Assembly (NCBI GenBank): GCA_947381435.1
Contig: CANCVE010000011.1
Location: forward strand, 1-64,000
Reading direction: 5' to 3'
DNA: 64,000 nt
DNA from: Chitinophagaceae bacterium
GTDB taxonomy: Bacteria > Bacteroidota > Bacteroidia > Chitinophagales > Chitinophagaceae
In this document: piece by piece, positions 27,367 through 37,099 of the stretch
Layout: each line of letters opens with the position of its first letter
Numbering within the stretch: the stretch's first letter is position 1
Notes under the pieces: generated by a model
Told to the model about the DNA's origin: nothing
Database searches by the model: none
The model's input: the letters and a program-made list of their open reading frames with translations, nothing else
Program-made: the position numbers and the translations under genes

Positions 27367-27564
27367 CTACTGATTAGGATTTGCCTTTGATTTTGTCTCC
27401 ACTAAACAATTCTGGCAAAGGCAGTCAAACCCTGTGCTTGATAAAATGCTCCTTGATGCTTCATCGAATTCAACACCATAACATTGGCAGTTTACAATAT
27501 CACCCACATTGCAGATAAAAGCGCTGTTGCACCTGGGACAATGTTTCTCTTCTGGCTTTTCCAT
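27367..27564 (-). CDS. Cysteine-rich CWC-type small protein
   Basis: A 65-aa protein with the pattern HCPRCNSAFICNVGDIVNC, then QCYGVEF and DCLCQNCLVE, characteristic of the cysteine-rich CWC family, probably metal-binding. Eight cysteines in 65 residues. The role is unknown. It lies 28 bp upstream of the amidohydrolase's 3' end boundary region, on the same strand, and reads away from it. Confidence 0.75.
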   Translation of the reverse strand: MEKPEEKHCPRCNSAFICNVGDIVNCQCYGVEFDEASRSILSSTGFDCLCQNCLVETKSKANPNQ

Positions 27565-27592
27565 TATTACAAACTGAATTAGGTTATTCCAA

Positions 27593-28774
27593 TTAAACCT
27601 TCACAGTTGCAGCCAACCAAGCCATTACACCGATGCCAGTTTCGATGGCGCTTTCATCTATATTGAACTTTGGGGTATGTACATTATGAACAATTCCCTG
27701 TGCTTCATTACGTACTCCAAGTCGGTAAAAACAGCCTGGAACTATCTGTGTGTAATAGCCAAAATCTTCAGCACCCATACGTATTTCGGTTTCTTCTACC
27801 TTTTCTTTTCCCATATAAACATCTGCCTGTTGCCAAGCCGCTTCTGTAAATGCGGGATCATTATCAACCGTAGGGTAACCAACATCTATCTTAAAATCTA
27901 TTTCTGCACCCATCGATTCTACCAAACCAACCGCTTGTTTGGTCATCAATTCATGCGCTTTAAAACGCCAAGCCTCATCCATTGCCCTAAATGTGCCCAT
28001 CATTTTCACCTCACTCGGAATCACATTAGTGGTATGTCCGCCCTGAATACTACAAATACTTAACACAGACGGAGAAAGCGGATTACAGTTTCTACTGATA
28101 ATCTGTTGCAGACTAACAATCATCTGCGAAGCAATTAAAATAGTATCTGCCGTTAGATGAGGTGCCGCCGCATGACCACCCTTGCTGCGGATGGTAATAT
28201 ATATTTCATCGGCACTTGCCATCACCCTACCCTTTCTAAAACTAAGTTTGCCAACTTCTAAACTAGGGTTTACGTGTAAGGCAATGATGCCTTGAGGACG
28301 GGGATTATCCAACACGCCTTCCTTAATCATATAGCTAGCACCACCAGGGTTGCGTTCTTCACCAGGTTGAAAGATGAGTTTTATGGTTCCTTCAAAGTCG
28401 TCTTTTATTTCATTCAATATCTTGGCTGCACCCAATAAAACCGTGGTATGCACATCGTGACCGCAGGCATGCATCACTCCCTGATTCTTCGATTTATAAG
28501 GCACATCATTTTCTTCGTCAATGGGCAAGGCATCCATATCGGCACGTAAAGCGATAATACGGCTCTCTGGATTCTTTCCTTTTATCAATCCAACAACTCC
28601 TGTTGTAGCTTTTATCTCGAAGGGAATACCAATGGCAGTCAGTTTATCCTGCACAAATTGACTAGTATTAAACTCTTGGTAACTCAATTCTGGATTGGCA
28701 TGAATGTGCCTCCTGATAGCAATACTTTCTGGAGCATAGTCAGCAGCCAGTTGTTTTATTTTTTGTAATAACAT
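27593..28774 (-). CDS. M20-family amidohydrolase (N-acyl-amino-acid hydrolase type)
   Basis: A cytoplasmic metal-dependent hydrolase that cleaves N-acyl groups from amino acids (hippurate hydrolase/IAA-amino acid hydrolase group). Metal-site motifs: MHACGHDVHTT (Cys/His), PGEERNPGGA (general-base Glu), HVNPSLEVG, GAEDFGYY and the C-terminal NVHTPKF. The dimerisation domain (KGGHAAAPH) is in the middle. At 393 aa it is normal. The exact substrate cannot be read from the sequence. Confidence 0.92.
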   Translation of the reverse strand: MLLQKIKQLAADYAPESIAIRRHIHANPELSYQEFNTSQFVQDKLTAIGIPFEIKATTGVVGLIKGKNPESRIIALRADMDALPIDEENDVPYKSKNQGVMHACGHDVHTTVLLGAAKILNEIKDDFEGTIKLIFQPGEERNPGGASYMIKEGVLDNPRPQGIIALHVNPSLEVGKLSFRKGRVMASADEIYITIRSKGGHAAAPHLTADTILIASQMIVSLQQIISRNCNPLSPSVLSICSIQGGHTTNVIPSEVKMMGTFRAMDEAWRFKAHELMTKQAVGLVESMGAEIDFKIDVGYPTVDNDPAFTEAAWQQADVYMGKEKVEETEIRMGAEDFGYYTQIVPGCFYRLGVRNEAQGIVHNVHTPKFNIDESAIETGIGVMAWLAATVKV

Positions 28775-28784
28775 CTTTTTTAAT

Positions 28785-28861
28785 GTTTAGTGATTAATGT
28801 TTAAAGATTAATATCTAATCACTAAACATTAATCATTAATTACTCACTGATCATTATTCAT
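28785..28861. repeat. 7-bp repeats forming a 13-bp hairpin
   Basis: Eight or more 7-mers (gtttagt, gattaat, gtttaaa, gattaat, atctaat, cactaaa, cattaat, cattaat) run from upstream of the amidohydrolase start to the stop codon of the SPOR gene at 28844. The run folds back on itself: tgtttagtgatta (28784-28796) pairs perfectly with 28816-28828. Confidence 0.8.
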
Positions 28862-29260
28862 CGTATATTCAACCGCATCTTCTACCACATAAACTCCTTG
28901 TGGATATATTTTACTCAGTTGCTGACGGAACTTCTCAGCATCATCTCTATTAATAAAATTGCCTATCCTTACTTTAAAATAAGGAGAGTTATAGGTAAGA
29001 TAAGCCTTTTGATCAGTAAACTTGGAGAGAACTTCAGACTTAACCTTATTTGCCTGATCTCTATTGGTAGTACTTAGAATTTGAATTCTGTAACCCTTGT
29101 AAAGTCCAGAGCTAGTCATCATACTTGTACGCTTATTTATTTCTGCTTGCTTATCGGAAAGTACATCCAAACGAGGATCCTTTCTTACAATGATGGTATC
29201 ATTGGCTAACAAATGACTACTTGCTATTAAAATTGCGATGAGAAATACGATGTGTTTCAT
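28844..29260 (-). CDS. SPOR-domain protein
   Basis: A 138-aa exported protein: signal peptide to about residue 19 (LLAND), then a C-terminal SPOR fold (about 52-130) with GYRIQILSTTNRDQANKVKS and YLTYNSPYFKVRIGNFINR. SPOR domains bind denuded septal peptidoglycan. It lies upstream of the amidohydrolase on the same strand. A general cell-envelope role is inferred. Confidence 0.85.
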   Translation of the reverse strand: MKHIVFLIAILIASSHLLANDTIIVRKDPRLDVLSDKQAEINKRTSMMTSSGLYKGYRIQILSTTNRDQANKVKSEVLSKFTDQKAYLTYNSPYFKVRIGNFINRDDAEKFRQQLSKIYPQGVYVVEDAVEYTMNNDQ

Positions 29261-29299
29261 GGGTAACTTTTATAGCTGCAAAGTAAATAAATTATAATA

Positions 29300-29341
29300 G
29301 TCGAAAGTGAAAAGTCGGAAGTCGAAAGTAGGAAGTAAAGA
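29300..29341. repeat. 7-bp repeats between mlaE and the SPOR gene
   Basis: Six 7-mers of the type gtnnnaa (gtcgaaa, gtgaaaa, gtcggaa, gtcgaaa, gtaggaa, gtaaaga). Related words in inverted orientation (ttttgac, taacgac, tcactac) follow at 29353-29373, next to the mlaE stop codon. Confidence 0.8.
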
Positions 29342-29374
29342 ACGGCTCACAACTTTTGACTAACGACTCACTAC

Positions 29375-30112
29375 CTAAAGTAAAAGTGCCGCAATTGTAT
29401 AATCGGCAATGAGAATTAATATACATGAAACCACAACAGCACTTGTACTGGCACGACCAATTTCGAGAGAGCCACCTTTAACATTAAAGCCATAATAGGC
29501 CGGAATACTGCTTACAATGAAAGCAAATGCGTAAGATTTGTAGAAAGCAACCGTAATGTTATAAATGTTTAAGTTTTGGCGAAGACCAATATCATATAAA
29601 TCTGGGGCAAGTATACCGCTAAGGTTACCCGCCATCTTACCACCCCAGATACCTAAGAAAGCAGAAATAACAATTAGCCCTGGAATGACCACTAAGCCAG
29701 CGGCTATCTTAGGGAGTATCAAATAACTTTTTGGATTAATCCCCATTATTTCTAAGGCATCTATTTGCTCGCTAATGCGCATATTACCCAGTTCGCTCGC
29801 AATCTTACTTCCTATAACACCCGCCAAAACAATACTTAGTACGGTAGGAGAAAGTTCTAGAATCATACTATCCCTTACAATCTGCGCAACGGTTGTCATA
29901 GGAATTAGGGGACTCACTAACTGATAGGCCGTTTGTACCGTTGATACCGCACCTAAAAACAAGGAGATGATAACAACAATTGGCAATGCTCCAAAACCAA
30001 TTTCAGCACATTGATGCATGAATTCGTTCCAGTACATCTTGTTGTTTTCAGGTTTTGTAAACATGCCTTTCAGCATCAATATATAAGCGCCTATATGAGA
30101 AAATAACTTCAT
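29375..30112 (-). CDS. mlaE: MlaE-type lipid ABC transporter permease
   Basis: Permease of the Mla/MCE lipid transporter. The 245-aa protein has five or so membrane segments and the family motifs ALPIVVIISLFLGAVSTVQ, ELSPTVLSIVLAGVIGSKIA, ELGNMRISEQIDALEIMGI and PAYYGFNVKGG. The ATPase gene mlaF lies at 33261-34034 on the same strand, separated from it by maeB. The MCE component is probably the protein at 6933-7931. Confidence 0.92.
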   Translation of the reverse strand: MKLFSHIGAYILMLKGMFTKPENNKMYWNEFMHQCAEIGFGALPIVVIISLFLGAVSTVQTAYQLVSPLIPMTTVAQIVRDSMILELSPTVLSIVLAGVIGSKIASELGNMRISEQIDALEIMGINPKSYLILPKIAAGLVVIPGLIVISAFLGIWGGKMAGNLSGILAPDLYDIGLRQNLNIYNITVAFYKSYAFAFIVSSIPAYYGFNVKGGSLEIGRASTSAVVVSCILILIADYTIAALLL

Positions 30113-30122
30113 TATTTTTTTA

Positions 30123-30233
30123 GTTGATAGTCAAAAGTCGATAGTTACAAGTAACATGAGTCTTACTATAAAAACAAATATATAGATTAGACTCGTTACT
30201 TACGACTATCGACTCTTGACTTATTACTTCTTA
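30123..30233. repeat. Two inverted 7-bp repeat runs between mlaE and maeB
   Basis: Left run: gttgata, gtcaaaa, gtcgata, gttacaa, gtaacat (30123-30157). Right run: ctcgtta, cttacga, ctatcga, ctcttga, cttatta, cttctta (30192-30233). The runs are imperfect inverted repeats of one another over about 33 bp, giving a long hairpin with a loop of about 35 nt between the two genes. Confidence 0.8.
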
Positions 30234-30234
30234 A

Positions 30235-32571
30235 CTAGCTTTTGTCTTTCATCCTTCCCCAATATTCAGAAGCATTAACTATTGGTTCAATATCCGTTTT
30301 GCATTTCAATTGCGCATCAATTACTGCAACCAATGCCATGTTTACAATACTTCTAACAGTACTTCCTAACTGCAATACATGTACAGGTTTTTTCATACCT
30401 AATAGTATTGGTCCAATAGCATCTGCACCACCTATCTCCTTCATCAGGTTGTAGGCTATATTTCCAGCAGTAAGGTTAGGGAATATCAGCACATTTACAT
30501 CGTGTCCTACCAACTCACTAAAAGGATAGTTATCCTTTAATATTTCATTATTGAAAGCCAAACTAGCTTGCATTTCTCCATCAATAATCAATGTTGGATT
30601 TTGTTCCTTTACCAGCTTTGTTGCTTTAGCCACCAAATTAGCTTCATCACTATTACTGCTACCAAAATTGCTGTAACTAAGCATTGCAATACGTGGAGTG
30701 ATGTTCAGGTTACGAACTTCGCGCGCTACCATCACCGTAATATCTGCCAATTCTTCGGCAGTAGGATTAAAGTTTACAGTAGTATCTGCCAAGAAAAGAG
30801 GACCTTTCTTCGTTAATAATAAATACATTCCTGCAATCTTCTTCACCCCATCTTCTGTTCCTATAATATTCAATGCAGGTCTGATTGCATCTGCATAATT
30901 TCTGGTCAGTCCACTTATCATTGCATCAGCCTCACCAGTTTCTAGCATCATACAACCATAATGGTTTCTATCCTTCATTATCTTAACGCTCTCGTACTGA
31001 TTTACTCCTTTACGACTTCTTTTAGAGAAATACAGCTCACCAAACTCAGTCCTTTTTGCATCCATACTTTCAGAGCGAGGATCGATGATTGGCAAATCTG
31101 CAATATCAATTTCATTCTCTTCCGCAATCTTTTTTATCTTGTTTTCATCACCCAAGAGTATCGGATAAGCAATTTCTTCATCATATACAATGCTTGCCGC
31201 TTTCAATATCTTAATGTTATCAGCTTCGGCAAACACTATACGCTTAGGCTCTTTCCTTGCTTTACTACTAATTGCTCGCAACAATTGGTTATCTAGGCCA
31301 AGTCTTTTATCCAATTCTACCTTGTACGCATCCCAGTTTTCTATTTTCTTCTGTGCCACACCACTTTCTATTGCAGCCTTAGCAACTGCTGGGGCCACCG
31401 TACTCAACAAACGAGGATCTAATGGTTTAGGAATAATATATTCAGTTCCAAAAACGATATTCTTCTGGTTATAAGCCATGTTTACCAAATCTGGCACAGG
31501 CGACTTTGCCAATTCAGCTAAAGCCAATACAGCTGCCAACTTCATTTCTTCATTAATCTTGGTTGCTCTCACATCTAATGCACCCCTAAAAATGTACGGA
31601 AACCCAAGTACATTGTTTACCTGATTAGGATAATCGCTTCGCCCGGTTGCCATGATTATGTCTTTACGAGCAGCAATTGCAATCTCATAAGTAACTTCTG
31701 GATCAGGGTTAGCCATTGCAAATACTACTGGGTTTGGTGCCATGCTCTTCAGCATCTCCGATGTAACCACGTTTGGCACACTTAATCCAATAAATACATC
31801 GGCACCAATAAAGGCAGATTCAAAAGTCCAATCGGCACTTTTTGAAGCGAATAATAGTTTATTAGCCGATAATCCTTCCCTTCCTACATGAATAATACCT
31901 TTACTATCAAACATCAGGAAGTTTTCGGGCTTCGCGCCCAATGCCACATAAAGTTTGCAACAAGACATAGAAGCCGCACCCGCACCATTAACGATAATGC
32001 GGACATCCTGAATACTTTTACCTTGAATTTCTAGTGCATTCAGTAAAGCAGCCGAACTAATGATAGCTGTACCATGTTGGTCATCATGCATAATAGGAAT
32101 CTTGCACTGCTCCTTTAGCTTTTCTTCTATATAAAAACATTCAGGGCTTTTAATATCTTCCAGATTAATTCCACCAAACGTAGGTTCTAAAGCTTTTACT
32201 ATCTGAACAAACTTCTCTGGATCTTTTTCATTAATCTCAATATCAAAAACGTCTATATCTGCAAATATTTTGAACAATACCCCTTTTCCTTCCATTACAG
32301 GTTTACCTGCTTCCGGCCCTATATCTCCCAATCCGAGTACGGCAGTACCATTACTTATCACAGCCACCAAGTTTCCTTTGGCAGTATATTTATATACATC
32401 TTCAGGGTTGTGGAATATTTCCATACAAGGAGCAGCAACTCCGGGACTGTAAGCAAGGCTAAGGTCGCGTTGTGTCTTAGCTTCTTTGGTTGGTATTACT
32501 TCTATTTTGCCCGGTCTTCCGCTGGCGTGGTACTCTAATGCCTGTTCCCATTTAGCATCTTTCTTGTCCAT
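30235..32571 (-). CDS. maeB: NADP-dependent malic enzyme with phosphotransacetylase-like domain
   Basis: Decarboxylates malate to pyruvate with reduction of NADP+. The 778-aa protein has the malic N-terminal domain ([15 protein letters not shown]), NAD(P)-binding domain ([48 protein letters not shown]), and a C-terminal phosphate-acetyltransferase-like domain from about residue 430 ([16 protein letters not shown]) that is regulatory in MaeB proteins. I chose the start at 32571 ([15 protein letters not shown]); the frame is open 7 codons further. It separates mlaE from mlaF. Tandem array B lies upstream. Confidence 0.95.
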   Translation of the reverse strand: MDKKDAKWEQALEYHASGRPGKIEVIPTKEAKTQRDLSLAYSPGVAAPCMEIFHNPEDVYKYTAKGNLVAVISNGTAVLGLGDIGPEAGKPVMEGKGVLFKIFADIDVFDIEINEKDPEKFVQIVKALEPTFGGINLEDIKSPECFYIEEKLKEQCKIPIMHDDQHGTAIISSAALLNALEIQGKSIQDVRIIVNGAGAASMSCCKLYVALGAKPENFLMFDSKGIIHVGREGLSANKLLFASKSADWTFESAFIGADVFIGLSVPNVVTSEMLKSMAPNPVVFAMANPDPEVTYEIAIAARKDIIMATGRSDYPNQVNNVLGFPYIFRGALDVRATKINEEMKLAAVLALAELAKSPVPDLVNMAYNQKNIVFGTEYIIPKPLDPRLLSTVAPAVAKAAIESGVAQKKIENWDAYKVELDKRLGLDNQLLRAISSKARKEPKRIVFAEADNIKILKAASIVYDEEIAYPILLGDENKIKKIAEENEIDIADLPIIDPRSESMDAKRTEFGELYFSKRSRKGVNQYESVKIMKDRNHYGCMMLETGEADAMISGLTRNYADAIRPALNIIGTEDGVKKIAGMYLLLTKKGPLFLADTTVNFNPTAEELADITVMVAREVRNLNITPRIAMLSYSNFGSSNSDEANLVAKATKLVKEQNPTLIIDGEMQASLAFNNEILKDNYPFSELVGHDVNVLIFPNLTAGNIAYNLMKEIGGADAIGPILLGMKKPVHVLQLGSTVRSIVNMALVAVIDAQLKCKTDIEPIVNASEYWGRMKDKS

Positions 32572-32885
32572 AAAACATTTTTTAGTTAGCAATTAATATT
32601 TGGCGTTTTCTATTTAGTGCCTATTATAGTTTCAGTGTAACTGTTAAAATAATTGGCATCAACCAAACCAAGGGTGCAAAGTACAGGTAAATGCGAAAAG
32701 CAAGGGTGACTATTCTCAGTAAGCGTTTTCGGAATTGTTAATTTATTGCTTCCGAAAAGAATTATAAAGGTTTCAGAAATTAGGAATTGAATAATAACGG
32801 TGCTTTTAGAAATAGCGATTCGGACAAGCTACGCTCGATATCATTACCAAAATAAGATTGAATGCCATTAGCTATCTAAGGCAAA

Positions 32886-33095
32886 GTTTGTAGTAAACTG
32901 GAGTATTTTGAAAGTAAAATGGAGAGTTTTGAAAGTAAAATGGAAGGTTTTGAAAGTAGAATGGGTGGGATTTAAAGTAAAATGGAAGGTTTTTAAAGTA
33001 AAATGGAGGGGATTTAAAGTAAAATGGAGAGTTTTGAAAGTAGAATGAATGGTTTTGAAAGTAAAATGGAGAGTTTTGGAAGTAAAATGGGTGGA
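32886..33095. repeat. 21-bp tandem array B (10 units)
   Basis: Ten consecutive units of exactly 21 bp with the core ttgaaagtaaaatggagag; the first unit is degenerate. No unit differs in length. The array lies between the mlaF stop codon and the maeB start, 315 bp upstream of maeB. A minus-strand frame of 79 codons (with repeated HFTFKTL) and plus-strand heptads (LKVKWRV) follow from the period being a multiple of three and are not called as genes. The rest of 32572-33260 holds no other feature. Confidence 0.95.
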
Positions 33096-33260
33096 GAATA
33101 CTTTCAAAACTTTTACAATTCTTAAGAATAATGTAAGATTATAAGCTTAATAAAAGAAAAAAAAGTGTTATTGTGTGCATCCTAAATCATTTCTTTAATA
33201 TCCTTTCCACAACTGAAAAGGGCATTTCTATATCTCTATCTAATTTTTTCTATTTAAAGT

Positions 33261-34034
33261 TTATCCTTTCTTTGCTTCCATCATCCGCATTTGCTTGGCA
33301 TCCTGCAAGAAGTCGGAGGCAAATATGAACTTGTTCAACAGCTCATTATCACTAAAAATAATTTCTTTATTGCTCCCTTCCCACTGTTTCTTTCCTTTAT
33401 GAACATATACAATATTGTCGCCTATCTCCATTACACTATTCATGTCGTGGGTAACAACAATGGTAGTCATATTGTATTCCTTAGTTATTTCGTGTATTAG
33501 TTTATCAATTAATAAAGACGTTTGTGGATCAAGTCCAGAGTTTGGCTCATCGCAAAATAGATATTTTGGATTCAATACGATGGCCCGGGCAATACCAACC
33601 CTTTTCTTCATACCACCACTTAGCTCTGAGGGGAACTTCTTGTTCGATCCCACAAGGTTTACCTTCTCTAATACTTCATTAACGCGTTTCTTTTTCTCGG
33701 CAAGTGTCTGCTTCGAAAACATATCTAATGGGAACAATATATTCTGTTCAACCGTCATACTATCAAACAGCGCAGAACCCTGAAACAACATACCAATTTG
33801 TCTGCGCAATCCCTTTCGTTCATCATCGGACATGTCAATAATATTCTTTCCATCAAATATTATCTCACCGCTATCTGGTTGAAATAATCCCACCATACAC
33901 TTTGTCAATACTGTCTTGCCACTACCACTTGCCCCAATAATTAGATTGCACTTGCCAGTTTCCATTACAGCAGTAATATCGTCGAGTACTACCCGACCAT
34001 CAAACGACTTTTGTATGTTACGTATTTCTATCAT
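33261..34034 (-). CDS. mlaF: MlaF-type ABC transporter ATP-binding protein
   Basis: The ATPase of the Mla lipid transporter. The 257-aa protein has Walker A GASGSGKT, Q-loop LFQGSALFDSMTV, signature LSGGMKKRVGIARA, Walker B YLFCDEPNSGLDP and the switch histidine in VVTHDMNS. The SALFDSMTV and PNSGLDP forms are typical of MlaF rather than of other ABC ATPases. It lies upstream of maeB and mlaE on the same strand. Confidence 0.93.
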   Translation of the reverse strand: MIEIRNIQKSFDGRVVLDDITAVMETGKCNLIIGASGSGKTVLTKCMVGLFQPDSGEIIFDGKNIIDMSDDERKGLRRQIGMLFQGSALFDSMTVEQNILFPLDMFSKQTLAEKKKRVNEVLEKVNLVGSNKKFPSELSGGMKKRVGIARAIVLNPKYLFCDEPNSGLDPQTSLLIDKLIHEITKEYNMTTIVVTHDMNSVMEIGDNIVYVHKGKKQWEGSNKEIIFSDNELLNKFIFASDFLQDAKQMRMMEAKKG

Positions 34035-34083
34035 CGCGCTGCAAACTAAGAAATGAAATTTATATTGACGGAGATTGTTTTAA

Positions 34084-34168
34084 GTCGAAAGTCAAAAGTA
34101 TAAAGTATTTCTAATCGAAGCTAAAACACACAACTTTTGACTTTCAACTTTCCACTTTTGACTTCTTA
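34084..34168. repeat. Inverted 7-bp repeat runs between lysA and mlaF
   Basis: Left run gtcgaaa, gtcaaaa, gtataaa, gtatttc (34084-34111). Right run cttttga, ctttcaa, ctttcca, cttttga, cttctta (34134-34168), which overlaps the lysA stop codon at 34166. The runs are partly complementary. Confidence 0.8.
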
Positions 34169-35374
34169 CAATACTTCCACCTGATTCCTCAATAAATCCT
34201 CAAACACATCCCTTCTTCTAATCAAATGAAAAGCCTCATCCTTCACCAAAACCTCTGCTGGTTTGTAGCGGCTATTAAAGTTACTACTCATTTCAAATCC
34301 GTAGGCGCCCGCATTGGCAAAAACCAAATAGTCGCCCTCCCTTACTTCATGCAGTTTTCTGTCCCACGCAAACGTATCTGTCTCACAGATATTTCCTACC
34401 ACCGCATAGTGTTTTTCTTCTCCCTCAGGATTGGATATGTTGCTGATGTTATGGTGTGCATCATAAAACATTGGGCGTATCAGATGATTAAATCCACTAT
34501 TTACACTCGCAAAATGAATAGACTTTGTCTCTTTTAAAACATTTACCTGCGTAATTAAATAACCTGCACCACTCACCAGATACTTTCCCGGCTCAAACCA
34601 AACCTGCAAAGGCTTGCCATTGGGATTAGGATGATTGGCAAATGCCTCACCTACCTTTTGTGCCAATAATGCAATGTCGGTTTCATGATCTCCTTTTTTG
34701 TAAGGCACTTTAAATCCACCGCCCAAGTCGATAAACTCAAGTTCATTAAACAGAGGAATTATATCGAACAAAACTTCAATACCTTTAATAAATACTTCCA
34801 CATCCTTAATCTCGCTACCGGTATGTATATGTAACCCCTGCATAAAGAGATTGGTTTCCTTGATGATAGCCAATAGTTCATCTATCTGATCGATAGGAAT
34901 ACCAAATTTGCTTTTATCATGACCTGTAGATATTTTCAGGTTGCCACCCGCCATGATGTTGGGACGCAAACGCACACCTACAGGATAGCTATGCCCGTAC
35001 TTTTCGCCAAACTTTCTGAGGTTAGAAAGACTATCTATATTGATATGAACGCCCAAACTTTGCGCTTCTTCTATCTCATCGAAGCCAATACCATTGCTGG
35101 TATATAATATCCTCTCTGGCGGAAAACCTGCGTGTAAGGCAAGCTTTACTTCGTTGATAGAACTACAATCAACGTTGGAACCCAACTGCAAAAAGTGTTT
35201 GAGAATATTGATATTGGTTAAAGCCTTACAAGCATAGAATATCTTTACATCTTGCCCTGCAAAGGCGGAAGTAAGGTTATTATACTGCTGGGCCATTTTT
35301 TCTGCGTGATAAACATATACTGGCGTGCCAAAATGTTGCGCAATGCTTGTAAGCTGTTGATTTGATAAAGTCAT
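34166..35374 (-). CDS. lysA: Diaminopimelate decarboxylase
   Basis: Final step of lysine synthesis: meso-diaminopimelate to L-lysine and CO2, PLP-dependent, fold type III. Visible: PLP lysine K50 in KIFYACKAL, LHIHTGSEI, FIDLGGGF, WFEPGKYLVSGAG, and CETDTFAW (the Cys of the CESxD-type motif at the active site). Length 402 aa is typical. scpB lies 45 bp upstream, so they may share a transcript. Confidence 0.94.
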   Translation of the reverse strand: MTLSNQQLTSIAQHFGTPVYVYHAEKMAQQYNNLTSAFAGQDVKIFYACKALTNINILKHFLQLGSNVDCSSINEVKLALHAGFPPERILYTSNGIGFDEIEEAQSLGVHINIDSLSNLRKFGEKYGHSYPVGVRLRPNIMAGGNLKISTGHDKSKFGIPIDQIDELLAIIKETNLFMQGLHIHTGSEIKDVEVFIKGIEVLFDIIPLFNELEFIDLGGGFKVPYKKGDHETDIALLAQKVGEAFANHPNPNGKPLQVWFEPGKYLVSGAGYLITQVNVLKETKSIHFASVNSGFNHLIRPMFYDAHHNISNISNPEGEEKHYAVVGNICETDTFAWDRKLHEVREGDYLVFANAGAYGFEMSSNFNSRYKPAEVLVKDEAFHLIRRRDVFEDLLRNQVEVL

Positions 35375-35419
35375 TCTTCTATTAATGTTTTAGGAATAGT
35401 TTGTTTAAAGCTGTCAGGT

Positions 35420-36094
35420 CTATTCGGTTGTATCTAGTTCTCCATCCTTATTTACTACGATGTTGGAAGCTTTTCCATCCTCATCGAAAGTTTCTGTTCC
35501 AGATGCAAAATCCTCTGGCATTACGATGGTACCTTGAGTAAATTGTTCGGCAAGCACTTCTCTAATCTTAGGTAAATCGTCCGCAGTATTGATGCCGAAA
35601 TAATCCATAAAGTTCTTGGAAGTTGTATATAAAAGCGGATGCCCCGGCATCTTCTCATTACGCCCAGCTATCAGTATCAGTTCCTTTTCAAGCAATTTCT
35701 GAATACTGTAATCGCTATTCACCCCGCGAATGCTTTCCACTTCTCCCTTGGTTATAGGTTGTTTGTAAGCAATGATGGCAAGTGTTTCTAAAGCTGCATT
35801 CGATAACCGTTTCAGGAACTTATCTCCATTTAGTTGTGCAACTGTTTTATAGTAACTAGGTTTGGTAAGAAACTGTAAGCCTCCACCACTTTCTTTAACT
35901 TCAAATGGATAAAACTCTGCACTGTATTTTTCTCTTATTCCATCAATGCAAGTAACCACCTGATCGAGAGATACCCTTTGCTCCATAAAACCAAAAGCAT
36001 TGTTTATGAGCTCCACAATCTCCAATGCCGTAAGGGGTTTGTCGCTTGCAAAAATCAGCACTTCAATATGAGGTATTATTTCGCTTAATTCCAT
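35420..36094 (-). CDS. scpB: SMC-Scp complex subunit ScpB
   Basis: Winged-helix partner of SMC/ScpA in chromosome segregation. The 224-aa protein (start 36094, MELSEIIPHIEVLIF; 7 further codons are open upstream) shows the family motifs LIFASDKPLTALEIVELI, LTKPSYY, LSNAALETLAIIAYKQPITK, VESIRGVNSD and LIAGRNEKMPGHPLLY. The acidic C-terminal tail is typical. No smc or scpA gene is seen here. Confidence 0.93.
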   Translation of the reverse strand: MELSEIIPHIEVLIFASDKPLTALEIVELINNAFGFMEQRVSLDQVVTCIDGIREKYSAEFYPFEVKESGGGLQFLTKPSYYKTVAQLNGDKFLKRLSNAALETLAIIAYKQPITKGEVESIRGVNSDYSIQKLLEKELILIAGRNEKMPGHPLLYTTSKNFMDYFGINTADDLPKIREVLAEQFTQGTIVMPEDFASGTETFDEDGKASNIVVNKDGELDTTE

Positions 36095-36109
36095 TTGTAG
36101 AGTATTTTG

Positions 36110-36206
36110 CCACAAAGACGCTGAGTCTCAAACTAACACTAAGAACTAAAGAGAAAAAGGCAGAAGGAAACGTTATGTGCTTCTTTCTGCCTTCGTGTCT
36201 TTGTGG
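36110..36206. terminator. Nested hairpin after atpG
   Basis: Inner stem aaggcagaa/ttctgcctt (36157-36165 with 36185-36193), outer arms ccacaaagac/gtctttgtgg (36110-36119 with 36197-36206). The outer words belong to a cacaaagac/gtctttgtg family common in Bacteroidota gaps (recollection). It lies between the atpG stop and the scpB start. Confidence 0.5.
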
Positions 36207-36217
36207 TGAAAAAAGTT

Positions 36218-37099
36218 TTATCCTTCTAATGCTGCTGCACCACTTACAATTTCTGTAAGTTCGGTAGTGATGGCAGCTTGTCTTGCCCTATTGTAGCTAA
36301 GTTTCAGGCTCTTCAACAATTCGTTAGCGTTTTCGCTCGCCTTATCCATTGCCGTCATTCTTGCTCCGTGTTCGCTGGCATTACCATCCAAAACGGCTTT
36401 GTATAATTGTGTATTTAATATTTTGGGCATCAACTCAGCAATCAATACATCTTGTGCTGGTTCAAAAATAAAGTCAGCTTTCTTAGCTCCAGCCTTAGGA
36501 GTTACCTTAGGAATTGGCAAAAACTGCTCAGCCTTAAACTGTTGAGTGGCAGCATTTTTAAACTCACTATATATCAATTCTACTGCATCAAATTCTTTAC
36601 CTTCAAACGCTTTCATCGCGGCAACGGCAGCAGCTTGTACGTTCTCGAAGTTTAAGTTCAGGTATATATCTTTAAAGGTTGCATCTGTTTTAAAGCCAGA
36701 CTTAGTTAAACTTTCCCATCCTTTCTTACCTATGTTCCAAACAGTAATGTCGCCTTTAGAAAATTGAGTCTTATATTTTTCTTCGATAGTAGCTTTTGCC
36801 ATCTTCACCACGTTAGCGTTGTATGCACCGCATAATCCTCTATCGCTAGTGATAACTATCAACAAAACTTTTTCTACTTCTCTTACTTCAGCTAGCTTAA
36901 TCTCAGTATTACCATCAGAATTACTTACGATATTACTCAACATTTCTTGCAACTTTTGGGCGTAAGGCCTCATTTGGATAATAGAATCCTGTGCCTTACG
37001 AAGTTTAGCCGCACTTACCATCTTCATTGCCTTGGTAATTTGTTGCGTACTCTGAACACTCTTAATCCTGTTACGTACTTCTTTTAATTGAGCTCCCAT
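36218..37099 (-). CDS. atpG: ATP synthase gamma subunit
   Basis: Central rotor stalk of F1. The 293-aa protein has the canonical ends: N-terminal helix LKEVRNRIKSVQSTQQITKA and C-terminal SYNRARQAAITTELTEIVSG (each within family consensus), plus ITSDRGLCGAYNANV. No other ATP synthase gene adjoins it: upstream is a 393-bp gap and then an IS110 element, where atpA would usually be expected in Bacteroidota. Confidence 0.97.
   Translation of the reverse strand: MGAQLKEVRNRIKSVQSTQQITKAMKMVSAAKLRKAQDSIIQMRPYAQKLQEMLSNIVSNSDGNTEIKLAEVREVEKVLLIVITSDRGLCGAYNANVVKMAKATIEEKYKTQFSKGDITVWNIGKKGWESLTKSGFKTDATFKDIYLNLNFENVQAAAVAAMKAFEGKEFDAVELIYSEFKNAATQQFKAEQFLPIPKVTPKAGAKKADFIFEPAQDVLIAELMPKILNTQLYKAVLDGNASEHGARMTAMDKASENANELLKSLKLSYNRARQAAITTELTEIVSGAAALEG

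Noticed and set aside
32868-33107. 79-codon heptad-repeat frame over array B
   Set aside because: A period of 21 makes frames open automatically; other frames contain a stop in several units.
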